Source: JANQTF01 sp041741415 | GTDB taxonomy: Bacteria; Bacteroidota; Bacteroidia; J057 | Direction: 5' to 3' | Assembly: GCA_041741415.1 (NCBI GenBank) | Contig: JBGSKC010000023.1 | Span: forward strand, 1 to 64,000 | Length of the DNA stretch: 64,000 bases | Shown: piece by piece, positions 55,301-61,800 of the stretch | Layout: the number at the start of each line of letters is the position of its first letter | How positions within the stretch are numbered: position 1 is the first letter of the stretch | Translations under genes and position numbers: made by a program | The notes under the pieces: generated by a model | What the model was told of the DNA's origin: nothing | What the model saw: only the letters and a program-made list of their open reading frames with translations | Databases searched by the model: none

Positions 55301-55586
55301 TCACCTTGGCGAGGCATACCCCAACCCCGCCAGTGAGGCGGTGAGCATCCCGGTAAGTTTGCCGCCCAGTGCGGAAGCCTACCAGCTTCGCATCGTGATT
55401 CTAAACCACCTTGGACAGGAAATCGCGGTGGCAGGTGAAGGGGTCTGGGCAGCGGGTTTTCATGAAATCACCTGGAATGGCCTTGATGCTGCCGGGCGAC
55501 CAGTGACTGCCGGACTCTATCTGTACAGGCTGGAAGTTCGCAACCAGGACGGGGCAGCTCAGGTCGGAAAACTGCGCTGGCAATGA
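43368..55586 (+). CDS. giant T9SS surface protein of seven FG-GAP propellers alternating with fibronectin-like domains
   Basis: A 4072-residue secreted protein. Signal peptide to about residue 35 (VALLLVLFLANTGLIHAQ). The body is seven units of about 500 residues, each with seven FG-GAP/VCBS repeats of about 55 residues (core WGDYDNDGDLDLVLVG, a calcium-type D-x-D-x-D-G loop) followed by one fibronectin-III-like domain that closes with AVDQAFEGSAF- or QAIDQDHEGSTF-type sequence. Seven FG-GAP repeats make one beta-propeller, so the protein should be seven propellers on a string, as in integrin alpha chains and secreted Bacteroidota adhesins. After residue 3535 follow an Ig-like domain, a region of about 400 residues with FGKKYDDYDIVAIPLVL, and a T9SS type A sorting domain (GEAYPNPASEAVSI... 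AGLYLYRLEVRNQDG). Probable role: calcium-dependent adhesion or matrix; inference. Confidence 0.92.
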   Translation: MLRPLPFSLPQRWQRPALSVALLLVLFLANTGLIHAQYSDQSSLLIAGTAVSRGDAAFADFNGDDRLDLIVTGQLAGLTPSAKVYVRGVVGFNSVLGLPLIMSLSNSRLDVGDFNNDGTVDIAICGDNGLARTTRVIRVTTPGGLLTFQEEPAASGLTGVNNGDIAWGDYDNDGDLDLVLVGNTGSGVIAKIYENQVPQGGTFIEDVAASATLVGMDSASVAWIDYNQDGLVDLVTTGRNGSGQHVSYLFQNAGNSQFVNIPGASFQGMANGFVDVADMNNDGFPDVAMCGKDVFGNRFTHIYLNQTATNAAVPFVLHQSLTGIADGKVLWGDLNNDGWSDLVIAGQNGPTNSSRLTQLYLNNQSGSLVPATSSPTALVNLNNDPALAFGDGDFSPGGKLDLFTSGKASTILTTFNYYNNVNTAINLVPSQPTGLTYSTFGNITQFTWSPSATGFAAGTQQGLSYELYIGTGASTDQSLDPAMAAIPSGKRYLQRITHIQDTTWSIVGLPANPNYFAAVQAVDQAFEGSAFSATIQFPVIGSVSTASVFTNVTSTSFPSTPIGPNLGFVSWCDCDNDGDKDLVYGGNSSVSPTLTNFLNLYTNQGGGNFLFQAGKSATLPRIYQGAVAWGDVDNDGDQDLVVTGLEDVGFAGNPITEVFLNDGTCSFGAPIVLTGVSRSSADWGDVDADGDLDLLVTGKAASGNLTRVYLNSFAQTGVVGFTNSTNTFDGVETGDGKFGDFDGDGDLDFAIIGATSSANLFKIYVNDGNGTFTSPFSIASTGFLRQSNLLWADLENDGAMELVVMGNNSTSSTFTPRLRMFKYYAGFGFLATDLASVGFAEGSIEAGDYNQDGLIDLLITGKSGSNISSFPKSVLLQNQGNGVFTEDPFASADLVNVMGDSEASFADYNNDGRLDVALVGTDGTNRFMRLYRNDHPAPVSTPNPPQNPQDSVLNFDVFLTWDEPLPPAVNPNRINGFTYELYVDGPAAGNEDKRSSGATIANGYRRKVGMGKIKGTGPYRITGLTPGTYTWGVQAIDQDHEGSTFLPGGSFVYQDPSFVSVTSTFFPNNDQVGLSLSAIAWGDYKSDGSLDLVVSGKSNANSFDTRLYQFDTNTQTFLEDPFYSSVIVDVADGDLDWGDFDNDGDLDLVVTGESANGPVTRIYKNISGGFTTIDTLELFPLKASSAQWAHLNRDGFLDLVLIGENAAGTAFTKIYLNNGAGGLVPQTLSLANLTDGDIAIADFDQDGFNDLVLTGSVSSSSGAGSTVAYRNQGNGNFTLVIVPGLANLRRSTLAVGDMNSDGFPDLAISGVNNGGTYQGFVFKNLGGSTWSAPQSILGVADGDMAFADCNNDGYPDLVIAGERSAAPLTRGGVMYKYNSVSGQLVEDPLASPNIPDLSGGASIAWGDIDNDGKIDLLTLGEGPLRRFDLLKNLDPNSTFLPGKPQSLAAQVIGNRVRFSWQAPANVASQPFRKGISYQVSVGSAANTANRLSPMANLTTGYRRIVSFGTPYDTTSFSLQGLPNGTYFWQVQAIDTDMQGGPFETGTSFAYEAPTFQDVTSTSFATLPAGLSEGDLSWADYDLDGDLDLMVSGNAAAGASATLYRNTGGNFAPAPATFTGLTKATVTWVDLDNDNRPDLILTGLNSSNQPATVAYLNKTTGFTSYTSGLPGISEAQLAWADMDRDGDNDLLISGLSSGGAITELYYNNGAGAFTAAGLALQGLYGGSVATPDLDGDLLPDLFVAGRNTAGVWSIKTYRNLGTGSVLETVSGLPASSNIKAAWADYDSDGDPDIALMAGTTTASGRVYLNNGSGSFTLGPSFSGTLLGDLQWGDVDENGRPDLIVIGDNGSGRVVHYHRNTGTTLTSIPVAALPILPVDQPSLAFGDFSGDGKLDLAVTGRSISSPTTRELRLYRNVDPSPNQAPGLPGNLNLTSSGDTLIFTWTAPSGNAVFVNGYSYQLVVGTSANAVNVLSPDANLTNGYRRVVQWGGQQQATTAKLIGLPGATYHWAVQTVDQDYEGSGFATATPLVYQAPLLVQANSLAFSTPPSTGVNRSDVAWADIDGDGKLDLVMAGEGENLGVFLKVYTQKLGKLEEDIAASANLAGLKFASIALADYDLDGDPDLLVCGQPGTATNLRQTRLYRNDNGVFVVVPAINDSLPQVRIGSVAWADVDLDGDPDIAITGESATGLIGAIYLNENGIFVRDRRRQIQAVQEGKLAFGDFDRDGDPDLALAGANGNTFHGIVYRNNPERGEFQALPGTKISMIKTKESALAWVDYNNDGYLDLMVAGETSPTLFQPEVRLYRYNPGSDAFIAVPGLPFTGFRNGDIAWGDINDDGWPDVVVSGKTGATASDRRTALYLGSSTGAFTLHQATTNHLAAADNGSALAMGDFDNDGKLDLALAGQRADAAPRRALQVYRNAEPSPNQTPGLPTGLSSAVSGDTVRLSWVASPAPANLQPGISYNLILQKIGGGTVVSPLSFLPGGLRRLPAYGNAGHSLAITLRNLEAGSYQWRLQAIDQDLEGGAFTSPDTFTYTPASFVNVTRRWIDQALPGMEDGDAAWGDVDGDGDLDLIVTGRTQTQNFFTEFFLNDNQHSLRPQGATAVGLPALRESSVAWHDIDADGDLDLAIAGLGSGGRQTRVFRYQSGSFQAIASTFEAVSLGDLAWIDADHDGDPDLLLTGKGNSGPVLHLYLNNNGVFTRKTTNWPGLEEAALAVVDINRDGFQDFVVAGFDGTNPRVLLFTGDVQGNFAFSDLGNATPIRKASLGWMDFNHDGWMDLALSGTNSSGQPVSERLLNQQNGTFSSATSALDPIGEGQLVPGDVNEDGYGDIIAFGENAGGQAQVRVYVNQNGSSLQSNLALASDFVPVGAGVFLAQGDFDGDGKLDLMVSGGSGNSTSMALYQNQLPVANFQLEAPEQLSRSIVGASVQLEWEAPSGMSAAQRAGLTYAVTLDRVSDGSTRVSGLSTQEGVRQVVAHGAAGQTSSLLLSNLEEGAVYRWKVQAIGQDYEGSPFSAEDAFAFEPPAFEDKTPIVFTNDPPRPVAEARISLGDYDADGDLDLIAVGEAETGMASVSVFRNETTQANGGKFVLDTAVTQALVPVKNPALAWEDVNGDGFLDLFLAGLQNDGTPLSRLYLYQNGNYQQAIGTAFPDLYRAMADWADYDRDGDLDLALAGLRADGSRFTGIFRQTTPGQWELDTEALAGINNAAVVDGDLTWGDFDADGDIDLVIAGTSDIGPVTRVLKNNGQGRFSIGLYSELVPARNSRLAWGDFDNDGDMDLLMTGDNSTQSVFVPYTVVYQYLKGDDRFTEFTNQTFVDLTQGSANWGDFNNDGWLDILVSGKFANNDSSRATRLYRNQGGTSFVEDLTSSGDLVNVDLGAAAWGDYNGDQKLDIFLTGRTGASPSAYTFVLFENIDTVANVTPVQPLDPSSSVLGRDVTLQWDAPNYLPANKRAGLSYNLLLVKLGDSRYLTSPQSDSSNGYRRIVAQGALGANLSRTFRDLDDGDYFWQVQTVDQDFEGSAFTDPIRFSFKSPVPKIISETFPATYEKDGAAVRASVNVEDPNIVDEVLIHYKGIASGNWSVAATTGSGGTFHFDIDQSMVDEMGLEYFFQVIGTFGYDAFSDTGYSYMLYPNGFNVSGLRFGKKYDDYDIVAIPLVLNEPGVDKVIEEYGEYNDRIWRLWHYSGGQLNEYTQSNFSSFEPGKGYWLISKEERSFNSGRGRVVEANDAHPYEMNLVQGYNQIGTPFPFAVSWSDILAANSQEVRDAVEDALAYETAYQGSDRLRYLRGGFVFAHSAVTLRVPVRKNPAVQRGDGWLMPEVFDNPDMSRWLLPFTVSQGEKTFQLGGLGMAPGAQAGRDPLDRMAPPAFGEFVHMTIHHPEYFYEDFTRDVVPTAKSHSWEFEVQANLSDPLLTLSWNPAHLPEGSQRWKLLDRDRQVVIDLQEQSQYLSLNPEGRRRFRLYFGDEAFLAQAIQPERIHLGEAYPNPASEAVSIPVSLPPSAEAYQLRIVILNHLGQEIAVAGEGVWAAGFHEITWNGLDAAGRPVTAGLYLYRLEVRNQDGAAQVGKLRWQ
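43490..53965 (+). repeat. seven-fold tandem array of propeller plus fibronectin-like units
   Basis: The fibronectin-like domains begin at about 44650, 46186, 47690, 49130, 50640, 52100 and 53640, a spacing of 1.44-1.54 kb. I counted seven D-x-D-x-D-G blades in each of the seven propeller blocks, 49 in all. Copies are diverged at DNA level, so the duplication is old. Confidence 0.85.
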
Positions 55587-55680
55587 TGTCTTTTTGCCGG
55601 AAAAGGAAAGAAGCAAGTGCTTGTCAAAGAGACAGAAGTTGACCTTTTCATTCCCGGTTTGAAATCAGTAAATTAGGAGC

Positions 55681-55714
55681 GTGGAAAAACCAGGGATCCG
55701 CTTGGTTTTTTCAC
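55681..55714 (+). terminator. hairpin terminator after the giant gene
   Basis: Arms GTGGAAAAACCA (55681-55692) and TGGTTTTTTCAC (55703-55714) pair with one mismatch around a 10-nt loop; the right arm contains six T. It lies 95 nt after the stop. Confidence 0.6.
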
Positions 55715-55803
55715 CAAACATTTCACACAGGGTTATTTCTTAATTGAGGGAAAAAACAGAAATAGCCCGGGAAAGCACCTTTTCATTACCAAACCCAACG
55801 CAC

Positions 55804-58800
55804 ATGAAATCCAGAAACCTGCTATTGCTGCTGGGCTTTCTTTGTCTGTGGCTGCCATCGGCCCGGGCTCAGGGAGTACCAGAAGGGATTACCTACCAGG
55901 CGGTAGCCCGAAACAACAATGCCTTACTGGCAGATGAGACCTTCACGGTCCGGTTTACCTTATTTGAAGGAGGAACCCCGAGGTATCAGGAAACCCAGGC
56001 AGTTACCACCAACCAGTTTGGCGTGTTTTCCTGCGTAATTGGGCAGGGGCAGGTAATTTCAGGAAACTTTGCCACTCTCAACTGGGCTACGGGCAGTTGG
56101 TTTTTGCAGGTGGAGGTAAATACAGGCAGCGGATTTTTTAACCTGGGAACCAACCAGCTGGAGAGCGTTCCTTTTGCCCAGTATGCGGGCAAAGCTTCCA
56201 GTGTGGACAACATGAGCATCGGCGATCTGGTCGATGTAGTGGCCCCCGCGCCCGATACTGGCGACGTTCTGAAATTTGATGGCACCCAGTGGGTAGCCTC
56301 GCCTGATGGCGGCAACAGTGTGATTGCCGGAACCGGGCTCGTTTTCTCCGGAGATACCCTAAACAGCATTGGTGACCCCGACCCTTCAGACGACATTGTG
56401 GTGGGCAGCCTCGCAGGGGGCGACCTCACTGGCACCTACCCCAACCCGGACGTGGCGGGAATTCAGGGAAACCCCGTTGCCGCAACGGCTCCCAGCCAGG
56501 ATTATGTGCTCAAATGGAACGGTACCGAATGGGCACCAGCCCCTGACAACGTAACCACAGGCGGCGGGGTCAACACCACCGCCCGGATTTCTGGCGATGG
56601 CGGTATAGGAAACGAACTGGACATTGCCCAGCAAAATGCGACGGTGGGGCAAGTCCTCAAGTGGAACGGCTTTTTCTGGGGTCCGGCTACCGATAACACC
56701 GGCCTTCAAACCCTTTCTTTAACTGGTACAATACTCTCACTGACCCCAGGCGGTGGCTCGGTAAACCTGCCGGTGACCAGCTACCAGGCGGGCAATGGCA
56801 TTCAGATAGCGGGGCCCTTGATTACCAACACAGGAGATACCGACCCATCCGATGACGTGACGGTGGGGTCGCCAGCCGGCGGCGATTTATTTGGCCCTAT
56901 GCCCACGCCCCAGGTTATTGGCCTCAGGGGAGTGAGCATCTCGGTTGTGCCAGCCACCAATAACCAGGTGCTGAAGTTTATTGGCGGACAATGGGAACCA
57001 GCCAATGACGCAGTTAACGATGCCGATTCTGACCCCAATAACGAAATACAAGTACTTTCTCAGCCGAACCCCACAACCATTCAGCTAAGCAAAGGCGGCG
57101 GCACTGCCACCATTCCGAGCTACACTGCCGGACTGGGAATCAACATCAGCGGATTCCAGATCAGCAACATAGGTGACCTGAATGGCGCAGACGATGTGTT
57201 GCTCACTTCTCAGCCTGCCTCCGGAGACGTAACCGGCACCTTCCAAAACGGCCTGAGTGTGATCCGTATTCAAGGCCGGGCAGTAGCGGCGGCAACGCCT
57301 GCAGTTGGCCAGGTGCTCCGCTTTCAAAACGGAGAATGGCAGCCCGGCACCAACAACGACGCCGATGCTGATGCCACAAACGAACTTCAGAACCTGACAC
57401 TCAACGGCTTCCAGTTGGGGTTAACCAACTCTCCCACAACTGTGACCCTGCCTGCACCTCCCACCTACCTGGCCGGTGCAGGCATCAATATCACCGGAAC
57501 CACCATCACCAATACCGGCGATATCGACGCCAGCGATGACCTCACCGTTCTTACCCAGTTTGGCCAGGATGTGTCAGGACTTTACAATAACCTGCGGGTG
57601 GAGCGAATCCAGGGAAGGCCTGTATCGAACAACCAGCCAGGCACCGGGCAAGTGTTAAAATGGAACGGTGCGCAATGGGCACCCGAAGATGACGAAGTGG
57701 ATGACGCCGACATTGACCCGATTAACGAAATCCAGGTTATTAGCCAAAGTGGAAACCAGTTGAACCTGTCAAAAGGCGGTGGCACCGTGACCCTGTATCA
57801 GGCGGGAACGGGCATTTCGCTTTCTGGAAATGTGATCAACAACACTGGAGACACCAACGCCAGCGACGATGTACTGAAAGGCTCGCCCGCGGGAGGCGAT
57901 TTGGGCGGAACCTATCCCGACCCCATTGTGACCAGGATCCAGCAAACCCCTGTGGCCAGCCTCACCCCGAGCTTTGGCGAAGTGCTGAAATTCATCGGTG
58001 GGCAGTGGGTGCCCGCGCAGGATGAATTCGAAGACGCCGACTCCGACCCCTCCAATGAGTTTCAGAACATTTCCTCTATCGGCAACCAGCTTACCCTCTC
58101 TGACAATGGAGGTACCATTACGATGTATCAGGCAGGAAACGGCATCAGCGTGACTGGAAATGTGATTGGCAACACAGGAGACCTCAACGGTAACGATGAT
58201 GTGAACATCGGATCGGCAGCGCTCGGCGACCTCACAGGAACCTATCCGGCACCTACTGTTGCCAGAATCCAGGGTCAGTTGGTGACCAATCAGATCCCAT
58301 CAAATAATCAGATCCTGAAATACCAGAACAACCAGTGGGCCCTTGCCAATGACCTGGTGGACGATGCTGACAATAACCCAACCAATGAAATCCAAACCCT
58401 GACTGCCAACGCCAACCAATTGACGCTGAGCAATGGCGGCAACACAGTGACCCTTTACCAGGTCGGAGCAGGCCTTTCCCTCACAGGCAATACCATTGCC
58501 AATACCGGAGACCTCAACGGCGGCGACGATGTGCTGCAAACAACGCCCTTCGGCGGCGATGTGTCGGGCACCTTCAACAACCTTCAGGTCAACCGCCTGC
58601 GGGGAAATCCCATCAGCCCCGCTCCTCTGTCAACCAATGGCTTGATTCTTAAGTGGAACGCGACCCTTGGCCAATGGGAGCCTGCCGCTGACGATAACAC
58701 AACATATACTCCTGGAGCCGGGATCAGCTTCACAGGATTGGGAGGGACCACCATTACCAACACCGGTGATCTTAATGCCGGCGATGATGTGCTGATCGGA

Positions 58801-61800
58801 TCCGCCGCAGGCGGCGACCTCGGCGGCACTTACCCCAATCCCTCGGTGGAGCGAATCAAAGGCGTGCAAGTCGCGAACATCCCGGCTGGCTTTGGTGACA
58901 TCCTCAAGCTCATCGGCGGTCAATGGGTGCCCAGCATTGACGAAACCGAAGACGCAGACTCTGACCCTTCCAACGAGTTCCAAACCATCTCTGCAAATGG
59001 CAACCAACTCACCCTTTCCGATCTGGGCGGCACTGTTACCATGTACCAGGCCGGAACCGGAATCAGCGTAACGGGAAATACAATTGCCAACACCGGCGAC
59101 CTCAACGGAAACGACGACATCAACATTGGCACACCTGCTCAGGGCGACCTGAGCGGAACCTACCCCGCCCCCACTGTTGCAGCCATTCAGGGGCAGGATA
59201 TTTCCTCCCAAAACCCCGTTGCAGGCCAGGTGCTGAAGTTTTTGTCTAATCAATGGACACCGGCCCAGGACCTTGTAGACGACGCCGACCCCAACCCAAC
59301 GAACGAAATTCAATCCCTCACCCAAACCGGCAACCAACTCACCCTTTCCCTGGGAGGCGGCACCACTACCCTCTTTCAGGCGGGAGCAGGCATCAATGTG
59401 ACCGGGAACACCATCTCCAATACCGGTGACCTGAACGGCGGAGACGACGTGCTTCTGTCTACTGTCGCCGCCGGTGACGTCACAGGCAACTTCGCCAACC
59501 TCTCCGTCATTCGCCTTCGTGGCAATAACCTCGCCGCCACCAACCCCACCATCAATGGGCAGGTGTTGAAATGGAATAACACTACCTCCGAGTGGGAACC
59601 AGGAAGCGATCTTTTTGAAGACGCCGATGCAGATCCGGTGAATGAATTACAAACTGTGACCCAAACCGGCAACCAGTTTACCTTGTCTAATGGTGGCGGA
59701 ACTGTGACCATGTACCAGGCCGGAACCGGCATCAGCGTGACCGGAAATACAATCAACAACACCGGAGACCTCGATGGAAACGATGATGTAAATGTAACAA
59801 CCAATGCCGGAGGCGATGCCTCGGGCGTTTTCTCCAATCTGACTGTGACCGGCTTGCAGGGAAATCCTGTGGCGGCAGTTACCCCGGCGACCAATGGAGA
59901 CGTGCTGAAGTGGAACGGCCTTCTCCAGCAATGGGAGCCCGGCGCCGATGGAAATACAACCTACACAGCAGGAGCGGGGATCGATGTCACCGGTTCTGTG
60001 ATTACCAACACCGGTGACACCAATGCCTCGGATGATGTTACCATCAGCTCGATTGCAGGCGGAGACGCAACCGGGGTGTTTTCCAACCTCACCATCACGG
60101 GAATCCAGGGAAGCCCTGTTGCCAATACCCCACCCACCAGCACAGGCCAACTCCTCAAGTGGGACAACACGGCGGGACAGTGGATACTGGGAAATGATTT
60201 GGTGGATGACGCAGATGCCAACCCTGCCAACGAGTTGCAGACCCTTAGCCAAACCAATAACCAACTGACACTGTCCAATGGCGGCGGCACCGTAACCCTC
60301 TTCCAGGCAGGCAACGGCATCTCGGTTGTGGGAAATGTCATTACCAACATCGGGGATACCAACCCTTCGGATGATATCCTTGTTGGCACAGCGGCCGCAG
60401 GCGATCTCTCCGGAACCTATCCGGCCCCGACGGTTTCCCGGATTCAGGGCCAGACTGTTTCGCCGGGTGTGCCAAATTCGAACGAAGTGCTGAAATACAT
60501 CGCCGGGATCTGGCAACCCTCCTCCGATTTGGTGAATGACGCCGACGCAGACCCCGCCAATGAATTGCAGACCGTTTCTCAAAGTGGCAATCAGTTTACT
60601 TTGTCAAACGGTGGTGGCACGGTAACCATGTACCAGGCAGGAACGGGTATTTCTGTATCCGGCAACACGATCTCCAACGCCGGGGATTTGTCCTCAACAA
60701 ATGAGCTCCAGACCATCAGCCAAACAAACAACGAGCTGACTCTGTCCAATGGCGGTGGCACCGTGACCCTGTTTCAGGCTGGTAATGGCATTTCGGTGAG
60801 CGGAAATACGATCACCAACACGGGAGATACCAACGCCGCCGATGACCTCACGACCTCCAGCACGGCAGGCGGCGACGCCAGCGGCACTTTTGCTAACCTG
60901 ACAGTGACCGGATTGCAGGGAACCCCAGTTTCAGCAACAGCACCGGGTACCAATGGCCAGGTGCTAAAGTACAACAGCATTAGCGGCGAATGGGAGCCCG
61001 GCAGCGACGACGGCACCACCTACACTGCAGGAACCGGCATCGACGTAACAGGCACTGTGATCACCAACACGGGCGATCTTTCCGCAACCAACGAGCTCCA
61101 GACCATCAGCCAAACTGCCAACCAGCTGACCCTGTCAAATGGTGGCGGCAGCGTGACCCTGTTTACTGCTGGCACCGGCATCATCGTGTCGGGAAACAGC
61201 ATCATCAACAGCGGGGATACCGACCCGAGCAATGACCTGACCATCGGCGCGGCAGCAACCGGCGACCTGAGCGGCACCTACCCTGCCCCAACCGTAGCGA
61301 GGATCCAGGGCCAGCCAGTGGCCAACATTGTGCCTGTTGCTGGTCAAATTCTGAAATACTCGGCTGGCGGCCAATGGGTGCCAGGAGGCGACGCCGTAGA
61401 TGATGCCGACGCCAACCCAACGAATGAACTTCAAACCATTAGCCAAACCGCCAACCAATTGACTTTGTCAAACGGCGGTGGCACGGTAACCCTCTTCCAG
61501 GCAGGCACCGGGATCTCCGTTTCAGGAAATACAATCACCAACAGCGGTGACACCAACGCTGCCGACGACATCACGACCTCCAGCACGGCGGGCGGCGATG
61601 TTACCGGACCTTTCGCTAATTTGAGCGTGACGGGCTTGCAGGGAACCCCTGTTTCGGCTACCGCCCCAGTCAGCAACGGCCAGGTGCTGAAATACAACAG
61701 CGTGAGTGGCGAATGGGAACCCGGCAGTGATGACGGAACCACCTACACCGCAGGAACAGGCATCGATGTGACCGGAACTGTGATCACCAACACAGGCGAT